A stretch of 64,000 nt of DNA, from contig JAHLWZ010000805.1 of the NCBI GenBank assembly GCA_020536535.1, positions 62,001 through 126,000 on the forward strand. The letters are read 5' to 3'. The notes below the pieces were generated by a model, which saw only the letters and a program-made list of their open reading frames with translations, did not search any database and was not told the DNA's origin. Source of the stretch: Pelomyxa schiedti (lineage: Eukaryota > Evosea > Pelobiontida > Pelomyxidae). Both the position numbers and the translations under genes were made by a program. Positions 34,101-45,952 of the stretch are shown here, piece after piece. Each line of letters starts with the position of its first letter. Position 1 is the stretch's first letter.

Positions 34101-37100
34101 ATATTTTAATGTTTTACATAATCAGTTAGCTATCTCTGGGTATGTTGTGGAACAATGCAGTTTCCCGTTAAGACTTCATAGATTTTCTGAAATGTATTCC
34201 TCACATGTCGGACCTCTTGTAAGTCTCGTGAGACATAACCCTCTCTCTCTGGAATCAGTCCACATGATCACCTATCCATCTGTGGGTGGTATTGCAGACC
34301 AATTGCCAACTGTGGAAGTCTTAGGGTTAGCCAAAAAAATGGATGTTTTCCTCACAACTAACCCTCGAAGTGAGATATTCGAGGTTTTATTTGTTGGCAC
34401 ACTTACAGCTGTCCATTCATCTCAAAGCTTCTTTACAAGCTCCAGCACAATGTATGGCTGTAAGTGTGATTTTACTTTCGACACCAATGTCAAGCTTCCC
34501 GTTAACTCCTACATGACACTCACGTCAATACCAGGATCCTACTCTTGTACCCTCAGGTTGTTATCCCGTTTTTGTAGCTTGGTTTTCACCCTAAACACAT
34601 AGCCTTCGAAACTTCCCTCCTGGGAGCGCAATTTGTTTCAAGTCCAGACCTCCTCCAAACACGGCAGTGGCTCTTTCTAAACTCGGTGCTCTTCTTAAGG
34701 AGTGTGATACTCCCGCAACACTTTTTTCTGGTCTTGATTTGACTTCGATGAATTCTCTTCTGTTCCATTGCAAGGAAGAGGAAGAGGCAGAAACTACATT
34801 TGTAAGTATGGAATACAGGTGCATGAGACAATTTACCTCTATGTGCAGGGTCCCTACGAAATTCCTGATTATGGAAAATTAACATTCTGTGGCATACAAG
34901 GCTGGATGGTATGAGGGCGACTTTTCTTAAAATATTTAACATATAAAGTCGGTTATTTCATCGATTACTACAAAATTCCCAATGGACATGGGCCATCCTC
35001 TCCTAGAAAATTTAAGGAAGGGGGACTGGCCTCTGGACTACACTACAAACAGGTACTGGGTTTTCATGCAAAACAACTGTTTTCTGGTGAAACTTAGAGT
35101 CCATAACAGGCTCAACAAGTATAGAGACCTCCACGCAGTAGCTTCATGGTCGGAGGGAGTTATGGATACAATCAAGTTGTTGCCACGATTTTTGATTCCC
35201 AAATTTTTTTGTTTGGCTATCTCTGCCCTCTACAGGTATAACCTCACGCATATCTTAAACTAACCCTGGAACAGAGCAGCAATTGACTACACAATATCTC
35301 AAATGAGCTCTTTTGTACGCAAATCCCCGAGTTTTGTTCAAAGCCTTGCCCTTTCCTCTGTGCAAGTTCTGAGTTGTCTTCAATCCACACCTCTTGTTTC
35401 CCCAAAAATTTTGCCCGCACTTTCTCGTGCACCTTCTTTAGCTGCCGGGTTGCCTCACTTCTCGTATGCACTCATTTTATGGATTACGGAAACCGTTCCC
35501 TAATTCTCACGCAGTGTTGGTTACATGCGAAATTGGGGCAGAGATACCTTTATTTCTGTACCTGGTCTAATGCTAGTTACAGGCCGATTCAAGTGTGGAA
35601 GAACTCTACTCTCATATTGACCAAATTAATGCCAAATACAGTGAGGCGCGAGATATACTCCTTACATATGCCAGTAGTGTCCGCCATGGTCTTGTGCCGA
35701 ACTTATTAGATTCCGGTGTTAAGTACTGCGGTTTTGAATTCTGGTTTTTACTCACTCTGAACTTAGACCTCGCTACAATTCAAGGGATGCGACATGGTGG
35801 TTTTTGAGTTCACTGATGGGTAAGTGTTTTCTTTCTGTCGATCCAGGATCAAATAATACTAGACTACTGTGAGATGGCACCTGCAGGATATGAAATTTTC
35901 CAGCAACCCATCACGAGACTGTTTCCTCACGGTCCTTCCGCTTTAAGGTGAACACGATCTTGGATCCGCTTTCTCACTCCTCTTAGGTGCACCTTGGCTG
36001 ACGTGATCCAAGAAATCCTCACATCACATGCAAATGGCATTCATTTCCGTGAGGTTTTTTCTCGGCGATTGCTGGCTTTCTCTCACATTCACTGCACATA
36101 GATTGGAGCAGGCCCTGACATAGACAAAACCATGCAAGACGAGGGCTTTATTGTTGACATACATCTCGACTCTTCTACGGGCTTTATATTCGGCGGGAAC
36201 CAACACAATTGCGGGTTTTCCTCTACACACTTTTCCTGAGTGATACATTGTTCCTCAATCCAGAACATGGATGGACAAAATGGGGGAATCTCATCGAGCA
36301 AAGAACTTTGGAATTCCTGCCACTCCCCGAGATGGTGCCGCCATTGAAATTATTGCACTCCTTTATAAGTTTCTGGCCATTCCTTTTTATGCTATCCGAA
36401 TTGATTTCTCTCATAGGACCGTAAGTAAGTTGGCCCAATTTCACAAAGTTGGTAAATATCCAAGTGCCGGGGTTGTTATTGGCCACGAGGAGAACCTCTC
36501 TTTCGCGTCCTGGAGTTCACTTATTTTTGCTAATTTCCACAGGCATTGCTCTCTTCTTTTCCCGTTCTAAACGTGTTTTAGACATTTCTATATACCACTT
36601 GCCCCATCTAATGACAAGGACTTCGTGATCGACAAAACTCTGGTTCACAGAAGAGGAGTGAGCCACCCTTTTCACTGGTGACTTTTAATTTTCTTCAGAT
36701 TTACAAGGACACCTTGAAGTCTTCAATAAAGTGGGCAGATTATCAACTGCGGCCGAATATGGCAGTTGCAATGAGTGTGGTGCGGTAGTGGAAAGATCAA
36801 TCAATTTGATAACAAGTACTTTAGGCTCCAGATTTGTTCCGCGCTCACCAACCAGAGTGTGAACATGCCTTAGAAGTAGTTTCCTCTCTTCTTGTGGGAC
36901 CCCTTGGCATGAGGACCTTGGATCCTGCTGACTGGGCTTACCGACCCAACTACACAATGGATGACACAGAAGACTTCCACACTTCAAAGGGATTCAATTA
37001 CCATCAGGGACCTGTCTGTATTCCCTTGGTCACTATCTCCTCATTTACAAGCACGCAGGAGTGGCTGTGGCCGTTTGGACATTTCCTCAAAGCACTCGTT

Positions 37101-37408
37101 TTACACAAGAGATATGCTTCTCTCTCTGAAATGAAAAGTCACATCCTCACACTTCTTGGGCCCCACATTAAATGTACAACCGATTGCAACCTCGTAAAGT
37201 TACACTACTAATTCACGATCCAGGCATTTCCGAAAGTCCGTGGTCCTCCTTGCCGGAACTGACAAATCTGAACGGAAGCACGTGTCACTCTGGCTGCCCA
37301 GCCCAGGTTCACCACAACACCCCAATCTCAACCAATCTAATCCATCAAAAGGCGTGGTCGTGTGCCTGCATGCTCGAGGCACTTTACGCCATGTACAGCG
37401 CGTCATAA
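31195..37408 (+). CDS. AGL: Glycogen debranching enzyme (bifunctional AGL)
   Basis: Bifunctional 4-alpha-glucanotransferase and amylo-alpha-1,6-glucosidase, which removes branches left by glycogen phosphorylase in the cytosol. It starts at ATG 31195 ([12 protein letters not shown]). Markers in order are [56 protein letters not shown], then near 33340-33480 the GH13 catalytic region with [16 protein letters not shown] (nucleophile Asp) and [10 protein letters not shown] (acid Glu). FDLTHDNPP follows. The GH133 half has RFGRTIFIA-like positions spread over small exons and the very clear [19 protein letters not shown] and GFNYHQGP plus [10 protein letters not shown]. The end reads [10 protein letters not shown] and [14 protein letters not shown]. 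It has roughly 25-30 short exons, and total length suits the usual 1500 residues. Individual junctions are only partly resolved. Confidence 0.92.
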
Positions 37409-37592
37409 ACTCTTCCCATCTGGTTACGAAAGACAGAACGTTTGTAACTAAAAACAAAGTTGGGAACCTGCCTCTCTGGGTTTTGATTTTGTGAAGGAAC
37501 ATTCTTCGCTGCAGGAGAAAACAACCGGGTTTTTAGCGATACGGAAAAAAGGCACAAGAAAACAAACAAAGAAAAAGCTTCGGAAGACACGA

Positions 37593-38128
37593 ATGAAAGT
37601 TATCGTCTTGTTCGTCCTCGTTCTTGCCTTCGTAGCAAGCACTTACGCAGCCACATGCAACCCCAACCCGGTCTATTTCTTGCGTTTTGTTTTTTTTTCA
37701 TGCTTTTCTAACCTTTTCTCAGTGTGGGAGCGCAGCGTACACCGACGTTCGTACGGCCTCTTTTCTTTTCTTCTTTGTTTGACTCCCACTTTAGCTACTG
37801 CGTGCAAGAAGTACACGACGTGGAATCAGGCGAACTGCCAATGCATTGCGAATCACGAAAGCAGCGGCAACTACCACGCTTGCAACAACGTACGGCTTTT
37901 TTCCCCCCTCCCCGCCCCTCGCTCACTTGTGTTCAGAATACCAACGGGAGCCTCGACATAGGACTGTGGCAAATCAATGACGGCAACTGGGCATCATGCA
38001 GCGGAGGTTCTGCTCCTTGCACCGTCGATACCAACCTCAAGTGCGCGGAGTTGGTCTACCAATGGGGTAGTTACACATGGAAATACTGGTCGACATGCAG
38101 CACTTGCGGCTGCTGCAACTCCGCTTAA
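37593..38128 (+). CDS. Secreted lysozyme, c-type-like, amoebal
   Basis: Small secreted peptidoglycan hydrolase that probably digests phagocytosed bacteria. It starts at ATG 37593 with a classical signal peptide (MKVIVLFVLVLAFVASTYA). Four exons splice to CNPNPCGSAAYTDVPTACKK, a catalytic-type CQCIANHESSGN (Glu candidate), then GSLDIGLWQINDGNW, which matches the c-type lysozyme GILQIN block, then CTVDTNLKCAELVYQW and a Cys-rich end (STCSTCGCCNSA). The mature protein is about 110 residues with many Cys for disulphides. It resembles the lysozymes of dictyostelids, from memory. The stop is 58 bp from the convergent ARV1 gene. Confidence 0.82.
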
Positions 38129-38186
38129 AACGTACTCTCGAGGTCCTAACTGTGATGTGACACAAAGAAAATAGAATCTCCCTTTT

Positions 38187-39173
38187 TTAAACAAACGTGT
38201 TCAGTTTCGAAGTGAGCCACATTTTGAAAGCGGTAGCCAATGTTGTGGACACAAAAGCAACAGAAATTGCTTTGAGAGCCAACGTACCTGGTTTCTTCCC
38301 GTACGTGGAGATAACTGATGACAGTAATTCACAAATAAGGGCAGGGTAATTCACACCATAAAGAGCAATTGCCATGGAAATCAACGAGTGAACACGCACA
38401 AACCAAAGAAGGGAGCTGGCACTGTTCCAAACAATCGTAAGAAATAAGAGCAGCTTGGGAAATGAAGTCATAACACAAGCACCAATAACTCTGGGTAATC
38501 TATAATGGTTACATAGGAATAGAAAAACCTAGTCACCTCACCGCTCAAGATCACATAGAAAAATGGCAGTGAGAAGGACAACTGCAAGTATGAAAATACA
38601 GAACTCAGAAACTACTTCAATAGCCCTCAAGGAGAATCTAATTGGTGATGGTCAAAACAAAGCCCTTAGAACCTCCAAGTTTACTGTGATGAGCCCCCAG
38701 GAGCAGAAATATCTTTAAAAAGAGGTCAGGGTTAATTCAAGAGTTAATATTTGAGTACATACAGGCCTCAAGGAGGAGAGAAGGCACTAATATTTGGAGG
38801 CAAAAGGCCTTTTTTTTGGTAAATTACGTCTACACGTCGAGGCACATATACTTATATGAAAACACACCACAACGTACTTTGTCGTCAACGCATTCAGCAG
38901 GGCGTGCCTCCAGGCTTGGACCTTCATCAGCGAGATGTCAGTCCACAGCAGCACACTGTCAAACTCAAGGTACTTATCCACCAGCTGCTTGCACTCACAC
39001 TGGCAACTATGGGTCGAAACAAAAAAAAAAAAGAAAAAAAAGTGGGGTCGCAAGGCACTCACGCAACGGGACATCCTGATGCTGCCCATGTGGTATACCT
39101 CGTATGCTGTGCTGTTGGCCGCTCCACACCCCACACACCAACATGATTCGCCCTGTACCCCCTCGACTGGCAT
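38187..39173 (-). CDS. ARV1: ARV1-family sterol/sphingolipid homeostasis protein
   Basis: ER membrane protein implicated in sterol distribution and GPI-anchor/sphingolipid metabolism. It starts at ATG 39173 (MPVEGVQGES). The zinc-binding ARV1 homology domain reads CWCVGCGA, VYHMGSIRMSRC and, after an intron, CQCECKQLVDKYLEFDSVLL, then WTDISLMKVQAWRHALLNAL. C-x2-C ... C-x-C spacing, VDKYLEFD and the R-H-x-L-x-N motif are diagnostic. Downstream exons add hydrophobic helices (LLLFLTIVWNSASSLLWF, IALYGVNYPALICELLSSVI), and the last one ends FKMWLTSKLNTFV at 38187. The middle exons (38480-38790) are less certain. Confidence 0.82.
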
Positions 39174-39306
39174 TTATGAGGTTTCTGAGCTCCCCAGTCC
39201 CACTTACAGGGGATTTGATCGATCGTTTTTTCGCCCCCCTCAGTTGCACCGGCCACAATCACACTAATTACGATCTGTTGTAGACCATACACCCTACGTA
39301 GTAGCC

Positions 39307-42300
39307 ATGTTTCGGAAACTAAGGACAGGAGACGCCGCCGACGCGGGCGGGAACACCGCGGGGCTCTGGAAGATAGTCAAGAAGCGCAAGTGCTCGCGCT
39401 GCGGCTCGGACGACCACGAGGCCCACGCGTGCACGCTCCCGTGGTCCGCCGCCCGCAAGCAGCGCGACCGCGCCATGTTCGAGGCCCGGCAGACCGACTG
39501 GCGGGCCCACACCATAACCACCCTCTCCGCCGCCAAGGCCGGCGGGGCCCGCGCCGTCGCCGCGGCCGCCTCGTCCACGGGCGGCCGGGGGGCCAGCGGG
39601 GGAGGGGCCGCCCGCCGGGAGCAAGAGGAGGAGGAGGGGGAGGAGGCTGCCGAGGGGGGCGGCTCCAGGCCGGCGCCGCGCTGCCTGCGGTGCAACGAGC
39701 TGGGGCACTGGGCGTGGAAGTGCCCGCTGGTGAGGCAGCAGGCGACCAAGAAGCAGACGTGGCGCTGCGCCCTGTGCCACGCCACCGGCCACAGCGCGGA
39801 CGAGTGCACGGTGACCGCGCTGCGCAAGGCCGCCAAGGGCGGCGAGCGCGCCCTCGCCGAGTTCAGGCAGAAGCAGGCCCTCGCCGAGGAGCAGGCCAGG
39901 AAAAAGACAGCCGCCGAGGACGGCTTGGTGGAGAAAATTATTATGTCTTCTGCTGCTGCTGCTGCTGCGCAGGCCAAGTCTCAGCCTCAGGCACAGGAAA
40001 CTACGCAGGAGCAGGCACAGGCACCGAAGAAAGGTAAAAAGGGCAAAAAGGAGCAGCTGTGCCGGAGTTGCGGGAAACCAGGGCACATATCGAGGGACTG
40101 CTTGGAGGCTGCATTGAAGGCTTCCACTCCTGCTGCTTCCGAGAGCGGCGAGCCTGGTGCGCGTCAGGATGCTCAGAACGAGTTCCAGCTTCCGCAGAAC
40201 CAATGGGGCAACATTGGTGGCAAGGGATGGGGGTGGACCGGAAAGTTCTGCACCAGGTGCAACCAATTTGGCCACTCTAGCAGTGCCTGCCTTGGTGGAA
40301 AGTTGCTGGACAGATTCGAGGTTTCTCACCTGAAAAGCAGGATCGAGGCTGAATGCCCTCCAAAGGGGGTATCCTAATGCCCAAAACATATTCCTGCACT
40401 CATTTTTACATAGATAAACCCTCTTTTGTATGAAGCCGAAACTATTGTGTCTACTGGAGAGGTTTACTTTCCTCGGGCAACAACATTTATGGAAATGCCT
40501 CTGTCTATGAAAACCCAAATAGGTCAGTACTTCCCCAGTAGTAAGTACATGTCTCACACTTCTCAGCACTTGCTGAATACAACTACGTCGTCATGACCCC
40601 AATTCAACGGGCCTCTCTTCCTCATTCCTTGGCTGGGAGGGATATTCTCGGTGCTGCAAAAACAGGTACTCATTCAGCCTGCCCACTGGGGGTAATTATT
40701 GATAGGCTCTGGTAAAACTCTTGCTTTTGTCATACCACTTCTTGAAACTCTGTTTCGCATACACTGGAACCAAACTGATGGACTAGGTGCATTAATCCTT
40801 GCCCCAACTCGAGAACTTGTATGTAATTTATTCTTTCAACAGGAAATTCTAACCGTTGAGTAGGCTACACAAACAAACAACATCGTGCGCCGTGTAGGAC
40901 GCCGTCACACATTTAACTCAGGCTGCCTTATTGGTGGAAGTGCGGGATATCGTTATGAAAATGCCTTTGTTTCCTCTGTCGCTATTCTGACTGCTACTCC
41001 TGGAAGAATATTGCACCACCTTGAAGCTGCATATGGATTGACCCCCCAAAATTTAAAATTCCTTGGTGTGCTGCCTTCACTTTTATTAAAATATTAAGTC
41101 AAAAATTCACAGACCTCTACAAAACATACAGTTATCGACGAGTGTGACTTGATGCTCGACATGGGATTTGCTCAGCAGCTCAATTCTATTTTATCACATA
41201 TACCAAAAAGCCGTCAGACTTTATTGTTCTCTGCTACTCAGACAAAATCTTTGAGAGACATTGCTCGTGTTAGTCTTAATGTACGGTACATAACATTGTC
41301 ATACCCTATAACAAGTCTCCAGGAACCTGAATATATTTCTGTTGATGAAACGTCTTCCTCTCGGACACCTGACAAATTACAACAAATTGCCGTTTTCGTG
41401 GAGTTTCATAAGAAGTTCAACACGTTTGCTGATTTTGCCAAACGGCACTCTGATATGAAAATGCTACTATTTGTAGCAACATGCAAGCAAGTACGTAGAA
41501 ATAGCAAAACCGAAACGTGCACTTATCTTTCTCAGGCTAAATACTTTTCTGCCTTGTCAAGTAAGATAAAGGCTGTTTCCAGCAGCTTTTGTCTCACCAG
41601 CAAACTCAACCAAGAGAAACGGCTCGATGTTATATATGAATTTGGCAAGAAAACCAAAGGTAGCTCACAATTTTTCCCCAGTCCTACTCCCAAATCCTAG
41701 GCGTTCTGTGGACTACAGAATTGGCTGCTCGTGGACTGGATATTACAGGAGTTGATTGGATCATTAATTTTGATTGCCCAGACACTGTGGAATCCTACAT
41801 TCATAGAGTTGGAAGAACAGCACGGTAATTCTTCCTACCAATTACCACCTTACCCAATGGATATAAAGGTACACAGCATCTGGCCAAGCCATGCTATTCC
41901 TTTCTCCAAAAGAGTCCCTATTTTTGGATAAACTTGTCGAAGCTCAAGTTCCAATTCAGACAGTTCATATAAACCCAACCAAGCAATCTGACATTAAGGA
42001 ACTAATAATTTCGTGCTGCATGCAGCATCACGGGTTCGCAAAGATGGCGAAGAGTGTATCTTTCAACATTATGTTAGAGCTATCTCAACAATACCTAGGC
42101 TTACACTGCATATGTCCGATCACTCTACATGCGCTACCACAAAACATTTTTCTCCACAATAAACTTGCACGATTTGGCTGCAAGTATGGGGTTACCTGAT
42201 CCTCCTACCATCAGCCTTGAAGATGTAATCTGCAACTACCCACTACCTCTCCCTGGGTGCTTACTTTGATTTAGGTATTATCTAAAAAGCCTAAAAATGA

Positions 42301-43563
42301 GACAAGGCAGGAGCAAATCAACATAAACTTACTTGAACCTACAGCACCAAAGGCATTTCCCAGTGCTTCTTTACCCCAAAAACAATTAACAAATTCAAAA
42401 AAAGGAAACAAGTCGCAAACGCCCCAAAGCTACGTCTTCATGTGCCCCACAATACTTCATGGGGGAGTGGGAAGACCCCGAGATTCTAAAGGCACAACCC
42501 ACTCAGGCTAAACCTCGTGCCCGTCCACTCCTACAACCACGAGCTGCTATTGGAGAGTTATCGTTTGAAGCCGGAGGCCTTTTGAAACCCTCCACCACGC
42601 CAGACCCCATTCTACCGAACCTTGGGCAGGTATTTGGAAACAGGAAGAGGCCACCCAAGGAATTCGAAGGGAAGCACATACTCCTAAGTAAGTACTTACT
42701 TCCATTACCAACAAATAAAATCGAAACAAACAAAACAAAACACAAAACCAAACATTCCACAGATGAGCCAACAGTTGGAGAGGAGGAGGAAGAAGATGGC
42801 ATCGGGAAGTCTGCGCCCGAGTCAGAACACTTGGACCCCGCGAACGACCTTCTCGTGCAGTTCTTCCAGCACGGCACAGTGACCGCGCCCGACTCATCGT
42901 CGTCGAGAAAGGCCGCCGCCGCCGCCGCCGCACGGGACGGGCTCGGCAAGGTCTCCACGCCCCGAGGAGGGGAATCGGCAGCAGAGAGCGGCCAAGGCGA
43001 AGGCGGAGGCGCGGGGCCGAGGACCGTGGAGCAGGACATGCTGTCGTTCTACGCCAGGATACGGGCGCAGATCGACGACGAGGACACGGAGGACAAGGGC
43101 AGGGAGAGGGAGCACCTGCGGCAGCAGCGGCTCAAGCGCAAGCTCAAGAGGGAGGGCAAGACCCTGTTCGGCAAGGACGACGTGGACGACACCGCCGTAG
43201 CTGGCAACGTGATCATCCGAGACGAAGGAGAACAAGGTGGAGAAGCAGAAGAAGAATCATCTGCCAGAGTCAACGCAGGAGACTACGACGTGGTCGTGGA
43301 GCCGCTGTCTGCTGACCTGGAACCAGAAGCTACTACTACGACTACTTCTACAACGAGGTCCTCTTCTGCGTCCACGGCAACAAAGGACAGTGACTGGGAG
43401 TATGAGTGGGAAGAAAAAGATGCAAGTGAGTACCATTGAAAAGCTTCACCAGAGTACCAACAAAAAAGCAAACAAAAAGAAATGTTGGTTGCCTTGACAC
43501 TTCTTTTTTCAAGAAAACGATATTGACACAGTTGTTTTTACTTCCTCTTTGAGTTTGAGTTGA
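39307..43563 (+). CDS. DBP4/DDX10-type DEAD-box helicase fused to five CCHC zinc knuckles
   Basis: The first exon (39307-about 40367) is very GC-rich and encodes five CCHC knuckles: [56 protein letters not shown] and [14 protein letters not shown]. It ends [22 protein letters not shown] intron then joins, in frame, INPLLYEAE and the helicase: [61 protein letters not shown], a DEAD-box variant (the exon read is DECD), [46 protein letters not shown]. The C-terminal part has [13 protein letters not shown], an acidic/Lys tail with [16 protein letters not shown] and a likely last exon ending at 43563. DBP4 works in early 40S ribosome assembly in the nucleolus. The E-x-x-x-L-x-x-I ... NPL pattern straddling the intron is itself typical of DBP4 N-termini, which supports one gene. 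Confidence 0.78.
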
Positions 43564-43651
43564 CTGACAACCAGCAACTCTCCAGCACAAAAAAAAACCT
43601 ATTTACTAAGAGCCCAGTGTGCTCTCCTGGAATGAAAACCTGTTTTTGGGG

Positions 43652-45541
43652 TCAGCAAACACCAAAAAAAGAATGTAACTTGGGGATGTACCCAACAAAT
43701 TGGTTTTGATCGGTAGCCTGTAAAACGACCGGTTTGTCATCAACGGAATCGCCTGTCTGTTTTGTGGGTTGGTAAAATCGTTTTTGTACGGGAGGGAAAA
43801 TTCATAGACATACTGCTTGAGATGTAAAAGTCTCATCAATTTGGCTGACATCGGATGTTGTGTCTTTTATTGGAGGTTTCCATGGTGGAGTAAGGCTGCG
43901 GTGGTACAAGGCATCCCAATCCATTCCAGCAAACCAAGGATGGGCTCTCACTTGCTTAGCAGAAAACCGTTTTTCTGGGTCTTGTTGCAGTAGCTTGGGG
44001 GAAAAAAGTCTAAGTGATAATTTGTTGTGGGTGCATTATTACCCCAGCAAGCAGAGATCTCGCGTCAGGAGTAACTTCAGAGGGATACTTAATATCGCCT
44101 GAGAGTATCCTCTGATACATTTGTGCATGATTGGGATTGTAGAACGGTGGCTTTTTAGTTGATACTGGCGTTAGATTTCTGTGAATAGAAAAAGGAAATT
44201 ACTAATCCAGTAAGCATTTCAAAAATGAGTGTTCCCAAACTCCACCAATCTACAGGAGTTCCGTGCGGCTTCCCTTTCAGAACTTCCGGCGCTGTTTGGA
44301 GGTTTAACTTGTTGTGTTATCACTTTTAATGTAAACCAAGATATTCTGGAGTCCCACAAAAAGTGCTGGTTCCCGCTGTTGTTTGCAGTTGTTTGGACAA
44401 ACCAAAATCGGTTATTCTGATTTCACCTGCGTTGAATGAGATTTGGGGAAGAAGGAGTCAAAAGGGGCTAAACCCTGGAAATCTATGAGAATATCTGCAC
44501 AGTAAAATGTTTAGAATGGCAAACGAATTAGAAACTTCAGCACATACTTTCTGGTTTCAAATCTCTGAGTACCGATTACATTGAAATTAGTGGTTGCATA
44601 GAGACAAATAACCATACCTGTAGACAATTCCCAGTGCGTGCAAGTGCTCCAGAGCAAGAGCGATTTCTCCAGCATACATCTTCACCCTTGGTTCCTCGAA
44701 TTTGTTATCGTTCTTCAGATGGTAGAACAATTCTCCGCCATTGACAAAGTCCATGACCATATACAGTTTTTCTGGAGTCTACTTGAACAATTAAGTTGGG
44801 GAAAAAAAAAAGGAATGATACCTGAAATGCGTAATGTAATTTGACAATGAAAGGGTGCTCAATTTGTTGCATGATAACTTTCTCAGACAGTGTGTGTGCA
44901 ACCTTCACGATTGAGTAAGTCTCAGTTGTAAGCTTCCTATTTACCTGTTTTCTAGCAATGATTGCACTTTTCTTAAGAACTTTCATAGCGTAGATTTGAT
45001 GATCATCTTTCTTTTCAACACGAAGCACCTAAAGGCGGGGTTAATTTCGGTGCACAGAAGCAAAGAAAAAGAACCTTTCCAAAGCTGCCCCGTCCAATTA
45101 AAGTCAGAATCTAACCAGAAAAGGAATTGTCAGAAAGGAAAACGAATGAAAGTTCCAACCACACACCGTGAAGTCTTCCTTGGTAACTTTCTGAGAAGTC
45201 TTGCTGAACAACATTCCAGCAGGTTTGTCTCCTAGAATCTGATCCAGCGGCCCGTACTCCGACTCATCATAACCGTGCAAGTCGCCATCAGACGACGCGG
45301 TAGTTGCAGCGGCCGACGCAGTGCTCGTTGACGACGTCGTAGTGGCGGAAGCCGTAGGCGTCGCCGCCGGGTCGGCTGGCGTCGCAGCGGCGCCGTCGGC
45401 AGATGCGGCGCCCTTTTTGCCCTTCTTGGGCTTCTTGTCGCCCTTCTTCTTGCCGCCCTTTGTCGGTGTTGCTGCTGTTGGCGCTGTTGCGTCTACTGGT
45501 CCCCCTTTGTTCTTCCCCTTGTGGTGTTGTGCGTTACCCAT
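43652..45541 (-). CDS. AGC-family Ser/Thr protein kinase, N-myristoylation motif
   Basis: ATG 45541 starts [14 protein letters not shown], an N-myristoylation context that also opens PKA catalytic subunits. A Lys/Ala/Thr/Pro-rich stretch of about 90 residues is followed by a kinase domain. Its motifs are IGRGSFGKV (loop split by an intron), [71 protein letters not shown] (activation loop with the [11 protein letters not shown] signature), [19 protein letters not shown] and a [13 protein letters not shown] block. The AGC tail ends with [10 protein letters not shown], a hydrophobic-motif-like F-x-x-Y. This profile suits S6K/AKT/SGK-type kinases activated by PDK1 and a tail phosphorylation. The substrate is unknown. 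The stop at 43652 lies 89 bp from the convergent helicase gene. Confidence 0.83.
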
Positions 45542-45952
45542 GGGTGGGGCTTTTTCTTTTTTTTTTCTTTGTAAAGAGAGAGATCTTGGGGACAGGTGTC
45601 AAAGGAGTGACAATTTTTCCCCTCCAAGAACAAAGGGAGTGGAAGATGGGTTTTTTTTGTGGTTTGGCCCCCTTTTCCCTCTTTTCTCTGTTGTTGTGGG
45701 TGCTTTGGTGCGACGAAACCGAGGCTTCGGCTTGTTTTTTTTAGTTGTTTGGTTTTTTTTCGTCAGAGGTGCACTTCGCAGAATCTGGATCTTGGTTTAT
45801 TTCTCTGAACAGAGGTCCAGACATTCGGTTCCCGATCCAACTCAGAGTTAACGCTTCATATCCGGCTGGAAGGTTTGCTCTGTGCACAACTGAGACAGAG
45901 GGTTCTGGGTTTTTTCCCATACTGAGATAAGGTTACACGAAACGACTCCAAA
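45542..45952. promoter_or_regulatory. Divergent intergenic region, no gene
   Basis: About 410 bp separate the AGC kinase and the coiled-coil/propeller-like gene, which point away from each other. It is T-rich with several T runs (45552-45566, 45648-45656, 45734-45742) and must hold both promoters. No TATA box, RNA gene or repeat was recognised. Confidence 0.4.

Noticed and set aside
40378-40440. A separate start for the helicase after the zinc-knuckle stop
   Set aside because: The only nearby ATG (40431) is out of frame with the helicase, whereas the splice gives a typical DBP4 N-terminus.
39319-40569. 416-residue frame on the minus strand opposite the zinc-knuckle exon
   Set aside because: It is a by-product of very high GC content. 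The + frame has five regular CCHC motifs; the minus translation has only Leu/Arg/Ala-rich sequence.
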